Shown here piece after piece: positions 31,801 to 42,577 of a DNA stretch of 64,000 bases (positions are counted from its first letter, which is position 1; every line of letters begins with the position of its first letter). Location: the NCBI GenBank assembly GCA_963377175.1, contig CAUJNA010001002.1, positions 120,783-184,782 on the forward strand. Reading direction: 5' to 3'. Below the pieces are notes generated by a model. That model did not search any database. It had not been told where the DNA came from and was given only the letters and a program-made list of their open reading frames with translations. Source of the stretch: Effrenium voratum (taxonomy: Eukaryota; Sar; Dinophyceae; Suessiales; Symbiodiniaceae). A program made the translations under genes and the position numbers.

Positions 31801-32417
31801 CGAATTCCGCAATGCATCAAGAATCTGCCATCCTCAAAGCAACCACCCCAGCCCACCCCAGCCCACCAAACCGAGGAGTCGGAGGCCAAGTTGGCCGTGA
31901 AGATCTACCAGGCGGGCCATTTGGTTGCACACCAAACGGCTCGTTTCCATTTGTTTACGACATGTAAACCATCCAAAAGGGAAGTTTCAAAACAGGGGCG
32001 ACACTCCCGGAGCGGTCTCGCGAGACCGCCAGGTCAATGCTTAGTTGTCACGGTAGCACACCCAAGAGTGGACAAGGTGTAAGGTTTCAAGGTGGTTGAA
32101 AAGCACGTTGGTCCCGCCAGTTTATCTGATCGTGTATTGAACTAGTGCTTCCAGGCGTATAGTAGGTAACCAGGGTTTCTCAGCTTGAGGTTTTACATGA
32201 CAGCTATCCCTGGTTACCAATGGCTGGAAGCACTGGGTGTAGTTTTCGAAGTCAGCCTCCAAGACTCCAGGCTGCGTTTCTGCCTGGCTTTTGTTTTCAA
32301 GCCCGCCCTGGCCTTCAAGTCAAGGGTCAGTCACTGGGAAGGCCTAGTGGTATCACAGTGGAGGGGTTCAGTTTCTACCTTCTTCTTTTGGCTACAGTAA
32401 AAGCTATATTTCTCCAT

Positions 32418-32526
32418 GGGGCATAACCTATGGTTCCATTTTGGGGTGGATGAACATCCATTTGCCACCTATTTTGATGTTCACGGGGTTTTTTGGGTTT
32501 TGACCACCACAGCCTACAGCCATATA
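32418..32526 (+). repeat. GGCTGTGGGTCA element, GGATGAACATCC subfamily
   Basis: GGGGTGGATGAACATCCATT and GCCACCTATTTTGATGTTCA are nearly identical to 7490-7545. The ends are degraded. Confidence 0.8.
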
Positions 32527-32609
32527 AGCCTTAACCATGGTAGAACCGGGCGTTGCTCAAAGGGAGGGAGCCGGGCTGTCGATTTTTGGTTGCCGACAAA
32601 GGGAACTGG

Positions 32610-32728
<119 letters not shown>

Positions 32729-33040
32729 TTTTTTTGCAGGGCTCCAATTTTTGTGGGGGGGGGGGGGTGGGGGTTCTAAAGGGAAACCAAAGAGCAACAA
32801 CAACACACAATTTGTGGGAACCCGCCATTTTGACGCACACCCAAATGGAATCAACGGCACAGGCGTGGTTCCCTGGGTTGCCTACTATACAGGAAAGGGC
32901 AGAACTTCCCATTCTTTTTTCCTGTCCTCACAAGCCACCAACGATGGTTTAAAGGGAAATGGAATCACTGGCACAGAAAGTATAGAAGTCGGTGTATCTT
33001 TCCAGGACGTTTCGGGGTCCTGGAAGACAATTGTCCTAAC

Positions 33041-33235
33041 AAGAGGGTAGTTTCCTTTCGGAAAATGCAAACCGGCGCCAAAATAATATCTTCCATTTGC
33101 TATTTTCCCCAATTGGTGTTAAAGGGAGTCTTTCACTACTGGACATAGACATAGTTTCTGTTTTTGCAGGGAATGCAGTTCTTCGCAAATGGAAGAACAC
33201 TCGTATCCTCTTGGTTTTCTTTCGGCCACTCCAAC
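33041..33235 (+). repeat. Duplicated segment containing element D3
   Basis: Similar to 34167-34355 over its length: GAGGGTAGTTTCCTTT, GGAAAATGCAAAC, the D element, then ACTCGTATCCTCTTGG. The D copy (33089-33196) has perfect 12-bp TIRs TCTTCCATTTGC/GCAAATGGAAGA. Confidence 0.85.
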
Positions 33236-34062
33236 AGTAGCTTCCTTTTGGTTTTCTTTTGGGCCACTCCACAAGGCGCCGAGTTTTTGCGGGTTGTCCG
33301 AAGCCACTCCTCCTTGGTTCTTAATTTGAGTACCGAGTCGCCTGAGGCAAATAGGGAAGCTATCACTGGATGTATTCTCTTTTTTTTCCCAGGGCATATT
33401 GGCAAATGGAAGAAACATCGTATCTCAGGTAGCCCTTAGTGGCGGTTTGGATTGGTGGTTTGGGGATTCCAGGAACCCCTGGCTGCTGTAGAGGGTGAAT
33501 GGGAAACCCCTCCATTTCACCACCGAACCACCGGGCTTCAAGCCAATTAGAGGGAAGCTGAGTATCCTCTTTTTTTGGCTTTCCTTTAGGCCACTCCAAC
33601 AGTAGTTTCCCTTTGGAGCAACCTGAGCCGCTCCAAAAGGCGGGTGTTTCTGGGTTCCCCTCCAAAAGTGGTCTGATTCATTCACTCCCTGGCAAACGGG
33701 AAATGGAGCCCTTCACTGGGGTGTATTTCTCCTGCTGCCACACCTATTGAGTGAACAAACATGGGGTCAACAGGCTTTGGTCCCCTTAAAGTTGAGGACC
33801 AATGCTATTTCATTGACTTCCTCCCAGTTGGTTTCGAGCCGAATCGGTTTGGTGGTCTTTCGGGGTTTCTCTACAAGAACCAGGGCAAATCAAATCCAAA
33901 TCAAAGCCACCAATCCAAGTCACAGATTAAGGGTTGCCTGATTTCACCAATCGAATTGGAGCAAGAAAAAAAACATCAGTAAGGGTTGCATGATTTAACC
34001 AATCGAGCTGGAGCAAAAGAATGGAAAACCTCCTCCCAGTTTCCTTGCCGCGGGTTCCTTGC

Positions 34063-34157
34063 CTAGGTGGCCCTTTTTTGGGGGAGGGTTCCCCTACTAC
34101 AATAGACTACACAAAAAATCGGTACCCTTATTCTAGCCTCTCTACTGGAGGACCTAG
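34063..34157 (+). repeat. CTAGGTCC element, copy B5
   Basis: Shortened left end (CTAGGTGGCCCTTTTTTGGG). Right end CTACTGGAGGACCTAG intact. Confidence 0.85.
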
Positions 34158-34166
34158 CTAAATAGG

Positions 34167-34355
34167 GCAGGAGGGTAGTTTCCTTTTGGAAAATGCAAAC
34201 TGGCACCAAAGTAGCATCTTCCATTTGCAAGGATATTTGTTACTTTCCCCAGTTGGTTTTAGAAGGGAAACTATCACTCCTGGACATAGTTTCTGTTTTT
34301 TCCAGGGGATGTAATTCTTCGCAAATGGCAGAGCACTCGTATCCTCTTGGTTTTC
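34167..34355 (+). repeat. Duplicated segment containing element D4
   Basis: Partner of 33041-33235. D4 spans 34217-34332 with TIRs TCTTCCATTTGC and GCAAATGGCAGA. Confidence 0.85.
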
Positions 34356-34495
34356 TTAACTATTCTTCCCCCCACCCTCCACCCACCCCTCTGCCCCTGT
34401 TTCCTTGCCGCGGGTTCCTTGCGGCATGCCCCCCACTTCCGTGTCGCCTCAAAACCAACTCCCTCGCCCGTCCGAGCGCCTGAAGCGCGGATCAG

Positions 34496-34594
34496 GCGGC
34501 CGGCGAGGCCCAGCTGCTGGCGAAGGCGGTGAGGAAGCTGGGCACCGCCAGCTGCGAGCGGGACCGGCCCGAGGACGGCGAAAGACGAAGAGGG
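34496..34594 (+). CDS. TPR-like internal exon (33 codons)
   Basis: GGATCAG|GCG and AGAGGG|GTCGGG enclose 33 codons in phase 0, close to one TPR length. The residues begin AAGEAQLLAKAVRKLGTASC and continue ERDRPEDGE. AAGEAQLLAKAVRKLG is a TPR turn and helix (GEAxLLxKAVRxxG). GC is about 70%. The flanks are a C-rich tract and T-rich repeats. Confidence 0.5.
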
Positions 34595-35524
34595 GTCGGG
34601 TGTTTTGAGTGTTGGTACCTGTTTTTTTTTCTTCCTCCTTTTCGTTTTGTGGGGTTTAAAAGGGACACCAACGGGAAAACCACCATTTTGGGTGGGTCCC
34701 TCAAATAAGATGTTTTTTTCTCTGGTCGGATGGGTTTTAAAAGGGACACCAAGAGGAACACCGCCAATATTTTTTTTTTTTTTTGGGGGGGTCCCTTGAA
34801 ACAGATGTGGATGTGTCTTGTTTTGAGGGTCTGTCCTTTAAGGGTGTCTCATTCTTGTGGGTTCTAAAGGGACACCAAAAGGAAGCGTTTGGCCATTTTG
34901 GGGACCTTGAAGAAGACATAGGGGCGTGGCACTTTTTCTTCTCCCCAACATGAAGCTAGGTTCTGGTTCGGAGCAGGGCTAGGGCTCTGGGTGTGGGGTG
35001 AAGTGGAGGGTGGGAGGTGGGGCTTGTTCTGAGACTCGGTACCGTTTTTGGCGTGGTGTTAGTGGTTGGTGTCCTTTTGATTTCCCTACAAAATACCCAA
35101 CCAACAAGGGGTCCACTACGTTGAGACACACTCAAGAGGCTATGATTTTAAGAGTTGGAACCACCCCAAAAGTGGTTGGTGGACATGAATCGGGACCCCC
35201 CTAATGCTGTCCACCAAAGGGTCCATATTGAAATGTAGAATTGGGTCGTTTATTTTTGTTTGAAAAGGTCACCGTTTTCAGGAGGGTTCAAAGGGCAGCC
35301 AGAAAGAGAGAGAGAGAGAGAGGTTGCCCTATTTTGAGACAAACCCACGTTTTGGCACTCCCGTTAGTTGAGGATTGCTAGATTGAAGTTGGCGACAATA
35401 GCTCAACAGCTTTCCTTTGGTCCCCGAGAAAGACATACACATGTACTTCCTAAAACTGTCAACGCTGAGGGATCTCCTGTGAAAGGGCCGTACCAAACCC
35501 AGCGGATCAGTTGCGCCAGCTGTT

Positions 35525-35650
35525 CTAGGTCACCCAGTAGTGCCTTTCTCTTTCTTTTTTTGGGGTTTTGGGCTCCCCTACTAAAAAACAGACAAAACCG
35601 AAAAAAGTTGGTACCAACTTATTCTAACCTCTCAAATCTGGAGGACCTAG
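35525..35650 (+). repeat. CTAGGTCC element, copy B6 with TGTT TSD
   Basis: TGTT|CTAGGTCACCCAG to CTGGAGGACCTAG|TGTT: 126 bp with a 4-bp direct repeat at both borders. Confidence 0.9.
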
Positions 35651-36174
35651 TGTTGGTCCCGGTGTCTTTGGGGAGATTTTTCATTGACTTCGCCTTCCCG
35701 GGGGAACCCCAGAAGATGGGGCGAAAACACACCTTTTGCCTCTTGGAACAAGCTGACAACAAGGAACCTTCATTGAAGGGGCTCCGAAAAAAAGAAATTC
35801 ATTTTGCAACCATTTGAGTTACATGTTGCTTTTTCAACAGGTGTATAATGTAAGGATCCCTGTTCAAAACCGACCAGCAACTGTGTCCTTGTTGCAAGGA
35901 TACCCACATGGACACCGGAAGGAAGCGATTGTGCTTCAGAATTCAGACGTGAAGCCCCAAAATCGAAAGCATCCCCTGACAGGGCTTGAATCTTCTTTTC
36001 TCCTGAACCATCATTTTGTCAAAACAACAAAGAAGCACAATCGCACAACACAACATATCACAGCGGTGTTAACGTGGTTCCTTGGCTTTTTGGTTTTTCT
36101 GGCTCCATCAGGATCCCTCTCCGATAAGAACATCGGTCGGTTTTCCTGACAGAACCGAGGACGCTGCCAAGCAG

Positions 36175-36261
36175 GCCTCTGAGGCGGTGATCTTTTGCCG
36201 GAAGGCTCGGCCGTCAGCTCGCCGGAGTCGACGACTATTGGCTGGAGACAAAGCTTGGGGG
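36175..36261 (+). CDS. TPR-like internal exon (29 codons)
   Basis: CCAAGCAG|GCC and TTGGGG|GGTT (GT at 36262) enclose 29 codons in phase 0: ASEAVIFCRKARPSARRSRR, then LLAGDKAWG. The frame is open further 5' (TEDAAKQ), and a better polypyrimidine acceptor exists at 36152 (TTTTCCTGACAG), which would add about seven codons in phase 2. AAKQASEAVIFCRKA is a good TPR helix. Confidence 0.45.
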
Positions 36262-36539
36262 GTTCCAGTTCCCAGTCATGCGGATGCGTGTCCTTAGGTT
36301 TTGAGGTGTTGGGTTGGTGAAGTGGTTGGGTTTTCGAGAAAGTGAAAGAATTTAGAAGATCGCAGTTCCTTTCCTTGCTGATTCGATAGGCAGCGCTGGT
36401 TCGATAGGCAGGGAATGAGAATTGGAATGACCACTAGTGAAACCATGCAACCGATTTGACTTCCTTTATTAGAGAATCCAAATCCAAAACTGGTTCATTC
36501 CATTTCTCATTCCCTACCAATTTCGCACCAGCAAGTTCT

Positions 36540-36690
36540 GGCCAGCCCAGCCAGCCAACCAGCCAACCAGCCAACCAGCCAACCAGCCAACCAGCCAACC
36601 AGCCAACCAGCCAACCAGCCAACCAGCCAACCAGCCAACCAGCCAACCACCCAGCCAGCCAGCCAGCCAACCAACCAACCAACCCACCCA
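36540..36690 (+). repeat. (CCAACCAG)n array
   Basis: AACCAGCC octamers repeat about 15 times, then degenerate to CAGC and CAAC. Both strands are open because of the repeat. Confidence 0.97.
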
Positions 36691-37068
36691 GCAGTAAAGA
36701 AACCAGCCCTAGTTGAACAAAAGCCAAAAAACAAAAACAAAAGCACAACAGCCCTGGATATTTAGACACAATGTGAAACAGAGTCAGAAAAGACATGTTT
36801 CGGTGTACGTCCCAGTGTTATGGCCCAAAGAGGGGTCCAACCGCCGCAAGTTACTTGAGGACGGTCTCGGGGGTGAACATTTCTTTTGGGGTTCGAACCC
36901 TCATTGTCGATGTTCCTCCCTTGCAGCAATGATTTTCATTTTGTGGCTGCTGCCTTGGTTTGGTTTGGGACTTATGTGTTCCTTCTTCGCGGGGTCCAAC
37001 AGGTTTCGCACTCTTGTTGGGGGGGTCTACCTTTGTTTCGTTCCACTTGGCAGGGGGTCAAAGGAGAG

Positions 37069-37200
37069 TTCTAGGGGTACCTTCCATTTCCATTCTGAAC
37101 CCAGGGATCCGAATCTTTTCTGGAATCTTAAAAACCCAGGGGGAACAGATCCGGTTTTTGAAAAGAATGATGGGTTGGAAAAGAATGGACAAGGAATCAG
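37069..37200 (+). repeat. TCCCCATTCTTTCCAGG element, copy E2
   Basis: GTTCTAGGGGTACCTTCC, GGTTTTTGAAAAGAATGATGG and AATGGACAAGGAATCAG, in the same order as in E1 and E3. Confidence 0.8.
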
Positions 37201-37335
37201 CCCCTTCAGAAGTGGCTCGTGGCTCGTTTTCGCTTCCCTTTTTCGGTGTCCGCCAAAAAGCCCTCGGCTCGCTCTCCGGCGCCTCGCCTTCCGCCTTCGA
37301 CGCGCAAGCGCCTTCGACGCGAGCCTTCGCCTCAG

Positions 37336-37422
37336 GCGGGGGACCGCTACGCGGTGGCGGACATGCTGAGCTGGGAGGCCCAGATGCATTCACAGGCGCC
37401 CGACGCAATCGACGGAGCCGAG
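37336..37422 (+). CDS. TPR-like internal exon (29 codons)
   Basis: TCGCCTCAG|GCG and GCCGAG|GTGAAG enclose 29 codons in phase 0: AGDRYAVADMLSWEAQMHSQ, then APDAIDGAE. AGDRYAVADMLSWEAQMH is a TPR turn plus helix; PDAIDGAE would begin the next turn. The frame can also continue eight codons to GTCG|GTTGAA. A TTCCATTTGC element lies 45 bp beyond that. Confidence 0.5.
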
Positions 37423-37467
37423 GTGAAGTGGGCGTTGAACGTCGGTTGAAACTTTTTTTCCTCTAGA

Positions 37468-37545
37468 TACTTCCATTTGCTGAACAGTTTTTTTGTTTTT
37501 GTTTAATTCTCCTGTTGGTTTTAAAGGGAATCTATCACTACTGGA
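37468..37545 (+). repeat. TTCCATTTGC element, copy D5
   Basis: ACTTCCATTTGCTGAAC, then CTCCTGTTGGTTTTAAAGGG and ATCACTACTGGAC. Right part missing. Confidence 0.75.
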
Positions 37546-38610
37546 CAGCCATTCGACGACGCCGTGGGTGGGTGGCAGTTTGGCAGTTGGTAGAAGGGGC
37601 AGGTGCTTCGTAAGTGGTTAGCAACCATGGTGAGATAACCTACCAACCCATTTGCGGTTGGGATTGTCCCATACTAACCTTCATCTACTTAAAGGGGCCT
37701 AAATGGTACTTAATAAGTGATTATTAACAACCATGCCTAGATAACTCGCAAAAGCCCTGGTTCTAAGTCTCCGTTCACTGGGTTAGAGCCATTCCCTTAA
37801 CCACTTGCTAAGTACCCTGCGAAACAGATGACGGTTTTGCCCGGCAGGAGGTCTGGCATGAATCTCATGGGTCTCATGGGTCTCATGGGTTTCAATGAGC
37901 CACAATCAGGACCCGGGGATGAAGGGTATAGCCGTAAATGGGTGCAGACGCGGGGTCGACCATTTATGCACCAGGTTTTGATTGTGACTCACTTGGGTGA
38001 CTTTGGATTGTGAACCCGCTAGTCAGAGGAACCCTTGAAAATAGACCAGATCACTCCCTTGCTAAATGGGGAGCAATAGGCCTGATTACGGTCCGGATGA
38101 AATGCCGAAGTTAAGATTGGCTCAAGTACCTTGTAACCCCCAAAGGAAGGGTACCCGCACCTCAGCCATATTCAGCCTTGTCCGCCGATTTCCCTGGCGC
38201 CCGAACTGAATGGCCTTCGTTTTGCCGACGTTTTGAAAAGGACCGAAATCAGGGGAAGAGGGGGCGAGGGAAGGCGTTAAACCGATCCGGTTCCCCTAGC
38301 TTGAAACACATCTTGGCAAGGCCTCCTTTTTGGTGGCCGGTGCCTTGAAAGGGAGACAGTTGCTAAGCTCACTGCCTGAGTTCATGAACTTTAAAAACTT
38401 TTTGGGGCTGGACCAATTTAGCGGTATATATAAAGTTTGGACTTTTTTGGGGCCATCCACTCAGCCAGCGAGTAAGGGAACCCTTTGCCGTTTTGGATGG
38501 GTAACTTGGGATTTGAAGCTCGGGTTCTTGCAGATGGGAACCCCTTCCATCTCACTTCCATTTCACGAATCCGAACCACCAAACAGGGGGAGCTGAGAAT
38601 GAGTTTTTAT

Positions 38611-38749
38611 ATACCCCCTACACCCAAGGGCCCCTTTTTTTTTCAGGGTATGAGGTCGACCCACTAAAAAAGGAGGTATTTACCATGGAAAACCGATCGG
38701 TTTTCCCAAAAATACCCTGAAAAAAGCGGGTATTTGGAGTACGGGGTAT
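38611..38749 (-). repeat. ATACCCCCTACTCCAAATAC element, second copy
   Basis: Termini ATACCCCCTACACCCAA and TATTTGGAGTACGGGGTAT. The interior AAAACCGATCGGTTTTCC is shared with 9926-10067 in opposite orientation. Confidence 0.85.
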
Positions 38750-39387
38750 ATTTTCATGAGTTATGGGCTGCAAGTGGGCAGCCCCTGTCAAATAGAGCCC
38801 AATGGTGCAATGTCTGAAAATCTATGCTCTGAGTTATATGGGTTTCTCAAAAAGGAACTCCAGGCTGGTTTCAATTCGCTTTGCCTCCACTGTCACAACC
38901 ACCACAACCAAAAGTCTACAGGACACATCCACTTGCTTTAGTTTTTTAGGTGACCCCCACACTGTTTTTTTTTTTTTTTTTTTTTTCTCTTTTGGTATCC
39001 CTTCAAAACCAACCGAAAAGGGTATCCTCAAACAAGCTCAGGCGGTATCCCCAAAGGCCCTGGATGTCCGGATTCCTCCTTGAAAGCTGCCCCAAACTAC
39101 CCCGAACAAGCCTGTCTGGTCTATCGACCCCATAACAGCCGTTGGGGGAAAAACACCGAGCCACAGCCTGTATATTTTTTTGGACCCCAAAATAGCTGAA
39201 CGGTTTTCCTTTTGGTTTCCCTGATTTCACCACTCCAAAAGGGGTACCCTTCTTATAGCTACATCCGCTAGAGGCCCCTGTAGCTACAGCGACTAGATAC
39301 GAAGCCCTTCAAGGGCGAACGGAACGACTCAGCTTGAGTCTTCGTCCTTTTGCCGACGAAAGCGAACTCCGAAAACGACAGCGGCAG

Positions 39388-39473
39388 GTGGTGGCCAAGC
39401 AGATCGAGGGTTTGGAAGAGTCCGCGGCCCAGAAGTGCCTCGGTGACCAGGCGACTGAGTCTCGAGCCGAGTG
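39388..39473 (+). CDS. TPR-like internal exon
   Basis: CAGCGGCAG|GTG opens in phase 0: VVAKQIEGLEESAAQKCLGD, then QATESRAE. SAAQKCLGDQATESRAE is a typical TPR B-helix/GD turn/A-helix start. The GT donors at 39471 or 39474 do not give a phase-0 end, so the true 3' border is uncertain. A TTCCATTTGC element begins at 39480, within 10 bp of these donors, as at 18808. Confidence 0.5.
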
Positions 39474-39478
39474 GTTGC

Positions 39479-39541
39479 TTCCATTTGCTCAAGAATAGTT
39501 TGTATTTTCCCCTGTTGGTTTTAAACACTACCGATCTAGAG
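39479..39541 (+). repeat. TTCCATTTGC element, truncated copy D6
   Basis: CTTCCATTTGCTCAAGAATA, then TTTTCCCCTGTTGGTTTTAA. Cut before the CTACTGGAC motif. Confidence 0.7.
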
Positions 39542-39656
39542 CCCCAGGACTCATGACTCACTTCCGCTATCATGGACTTGATCATCGCTTTTTGAAATTG
39601 GGAAGGAAGGCCATTTCGCGGTTATGCAGTCCACCCGGTCCCCACCGGCAACATAA

Positions 39657-39806
39657 CTAGGTCCCCCAGCTAGGTGCCCTTCTCTCCCCTTTTTTGGGGG
39701 AGGTTTTTCCCTACTAAAATAGACTACAGAGAAAAAATCGGGAACCCTTATTCTAACCTCTCAAATCTGGAGGACCTAGGGGATGGTTTTTCTCTACTGG
39801 AGGACC
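39657..39806 (+). repeat. CTAGGTCC element, copy B7 with ATAA TSD and duplicated end
   Basis: ATAA|CTAGGTCCCCCAG on the left. On the right, CTGGAGGACCTAG occurs twice, at 39767-39779 and 39794-39806. Only the outer one is followed by ATAA, so the terminus was duplicated within one insertion. Confidence 0.9.
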
Positions 39807-39998
39807 TAGATAATGTGTTCCCGCACAGACTTCAATCTGTTGAGTGGTTTTCTGGGGGCCCAACTCCTTCGGAAGTGAGAACCGCAGGCCTTCTTTGGCC
39901 TTGCTTTGGCCTTGCTTGGCTTTAAGCCCAGAACCGGACAGGCACCCCACGAGGTACATCTCCATGGGTGTTCTTTTTCTTCAGCTTGCTGAAGACAT

Positions 39999-40120
39999 AC
40001 AGGGGATGGACGAAATCCTGCACCACCTAAGAAACCCTGACATGAAGATTCCCCCGTAAATGCCAACGAACAATGGTTTTTCATGGTTTCCAACTAATGC
40101 AGGATTTCGTCCATCCACAG
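39999..40120 (+). repeat. CTGTGGATGG element, copy C5
   Basis: TA|CAGGGGATGGACGAAATCC to TTTCGTCCATCCACAG|TA. The interior AACAATGGTTTTTCATGG matches the family. Confidence 0.85.
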
Positions 40121-40768
40121 TAACATTTGTTGCTTGAATCATCTACCAGGGCCATCTAGTTTTTCCAAAAGGACACCTCTGCCCCGGGTTGACTTGCTTT
40201 TGGAGAGGTGTCCCCTTGTGGGATTCCTTGTCCTTACCACCCCCCCTCTTTATTAGGGGTTTATGAATCCGGGGTCAACAAATTAGGCACAAGGGCCTGG
40301 AAAAAAGAGCGCAATGGCCCCCATTTTTAAAAACGGATCATAAAAGGATCGCATGACCATTTACCCACAGGAGCAAAGAGGCAAAATGGGAGGGTGTCCC
40401 ATCACCAGTTTCAGTTTTTTAAATGATTTGGAGGGTGCCCCTTTGGTTTCCATTTAAGAGGACCCCCAAAAGGGACGCCTCAAAACGGCGCTTCCGAATG
40501 GGATTTGAAGTTTCGTTTAAGTGACAAAGTAGTCTGGTATCACAGACCATGGTCCCTTTAGCAGGTTCTCAACCCCCCCGACCTGACTTTGGTTTGGGGG
40601 GACCTTTCTAAGCAACGCCAAGGGGTGGATCCTTTGATTCTATGGGTCGAATGATGCTCGAACAGATGTGACAATCCGAGTCACGTCTAATCAAAAACGA
40701 GTGTAGCGTGAGGGAAAGTCCCAGCCATGTATAGGTGCGGAATTCCGCCCTTCTCATTCTTTTCCATA

Positions 40769-40894
40769 CTGTGGATGGACGATTCCTGCACCACCTAAGA
40801 AACCCGAGAATGATGATTCCCCTGTAAATAGCAACAAACAATGGTTTCCCTTGGTTTCAAGCTGGTGCGAAGTGGATTTTAAGTCCATCCACAG
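40769..40894 (+). repeat. CTGTGGATGG element, copy C6
   Basis: TA|CTGTGGATGGACG to AAGTCCATCCACAG|TA, 126 bp. The interior GATGATTCCCCTGTAAATA and ATGGTTTCCC is typical. Near full-length. Confidence 0.9.
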
Positions 40895-41402
40895 TAGAAT
40901 TTTGGGTAGACAAGATGTTAACGTGCTTTTCATTGCGATTTGATGTCGATCGGGACATGTAACCCGCTTGGAGAGCGTGCCATGGGAGGGTGCACCCCGC
41001 TTCGGCTCCGCCGTGATCGTGACCCTTCGGAGATGGCCTATCACGGCCCGTCGGGGACGAGATATGATCCGGTGGGCACATCTCTCATTTTAGGGTCCTT
41101 CATTCTTTTTTTTGCGCCTTTTCATGCACTTTCCCGCATTTTCCCGACAAATTTTAGGGTCCTTGCGACTCGAGCGCTTTGAGCATCTCATTGGCCGAAA
41201 AGGGTCTGAAGCTCTGGGAACTTTTCCAGGAAATCAGCAGGAAGTTCAGGCGGTTTCTCTGCGGCTCGTCTTCTTGGGACTTGGTCGCCCTTGTTTGGGC
41301 CGTTTTTCTTCTTCTTTTTATTCCGGCCAAAACCTGGAAAATCGGGGATGTCCAACCCTTCCGCTGCACGAGCCGAGGATCGTGTTCCGGAACTTGAGCA
41401 AG

Positions 41403-41474
41403 GTGATGACTCCGGTGAAGGAGGCCATTTTGCTGGCTCGGAAGCTGCAGGACAAGGCGGGCGGCGGAAAGCCA
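41403..41474 (+). CDS. TPR-like internal exon (24 codons)
   Basis: GAGCAAG|GTG and AAGCCA|GTTTTT enclose 24 codons in phase 0: VMTPVKEAILLARKLQDKAG, then GGKP. VKEAILLARKLQDKAGG is a TPR B helix with its GD-like turn. The frame is open 5' to the AG|G at 41377 (IVFRNLSK), so a longer exon is possible. All three forward frames are open here because of GC richness. Confidence 0.5.
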
Positions 41475-42517
41475 GTTTTTTTTTGGGGGAGCGTGGGATG
41501 GTTACTGAGGGGAGAAGCCCGCTGTCGGGGGAGATGAGGCAAAATACATACAAACAACATGGGCATTGGATGGGGATCTGGGAATCTGGGGATCTGGGGC
41601 TGTTGGGAATATGAATCTCCCTTGATCATGTTCTCGGTACTTTGGTTTGACACCCACCTTCTAATTCTGGGACCTATAGCTGTCCTTTAGATCGGTTTGG
41701 TTAAAAATTGGTGGGTTCCATTGGTATAGATGGGGTTTATGAACCGTCTACCATGGTTTTTGAGACGGTGCGCGGCTCTTTGTTGGTTTACAGGGAAACC
41801 ACCACAAAAACCCGTCGGGTCCTGAAGGCTGGAGTCCGGCACAACTGCGGGGATTTCTGGAGTCACCACGGCGTTGCCGGATTGATGCAAATTGTTTTTT
41901 TTCCTCGGGAAAGAGAGCTGGGGGGGTGTCCTTTTTTTGTTTTGAGAGTACCCCGTTTGTTTTTGGTGGTTGTAGAAGGGAAGGAACGCCGTTGCCATTT
42001 TTTGGGGGTCCAACCTTATAGACAAAAACATGTATGGGGTCCGGCGCTGCAGTCCTCGAACACGAGGCAAGTAGTTCCTATTTGACACATAAGAGGAGAT
42101 GGTTGCCTTTGTCTCCCTTTTGGAGAACATCAAAAATACACAAACCTTTTTCCTAAAGGGCACTTCTTCTTTGTAGGGCTCCTTTCTCAGACGCCTTTCA
42201 AGTGTTGTTCAGGGCAGGGTTGAGTAAAAGAACCATTGGGACCAGATCAACGCTCGCAAGAGCCGCGAGATCAATGCCCAACAATCGGGTATTTCTTGGT
42301 GGGCACCCCCTTTGAGGCCATTTTCTAGGGGAAATCAAAGTTTCAACAGCCTTTTCAGGGATTCCTCCCATCCAGCCGGAGAACAGGGTAAACGGTTAGA
42401 TAGTCTGGAGCTTGGCTAAATGGTTAGTACCCCTAGTTGTACCGGACGTACAACCATGGTAAGTGGCTGAGCTAAGTTCCAGCCCACCTAAGAAGAAAAC
42501 AAGTCACCGGCTCGCAG

Positions 42518-42577
42518 GGTCTCATTGCCAGCACGCTGTGCGCGGTGGGTGAGGTCGAAGCAAGCACCTTGGCGAAG
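42518..42577 (+). CDS. Candidate internal exon, helical
   Basis: GGCTCGCAG|GGT opens in phase 0: GLIASTLCAVGEVEASTLAK, resembling a TPR A helix, turn and B helix (LIASTLCAVGEVEASTLAKF). Several internal GT sites (including a canonical GGGTGAG at 42549) compete as donors, so the end is uncertain. Confidence 0.35.

Noticed and set aside
38104..38126. TTGGCTCAAG, resembling the 3' part of the dinoflagellate spliced leader, near a 5S-like GAAGTTAAG string
   Set aside because: Only about ten terminal bases agree, the CCATTT core is absent, no donor GT follows (TACC does), and no 5S or Sm-site context is visible.
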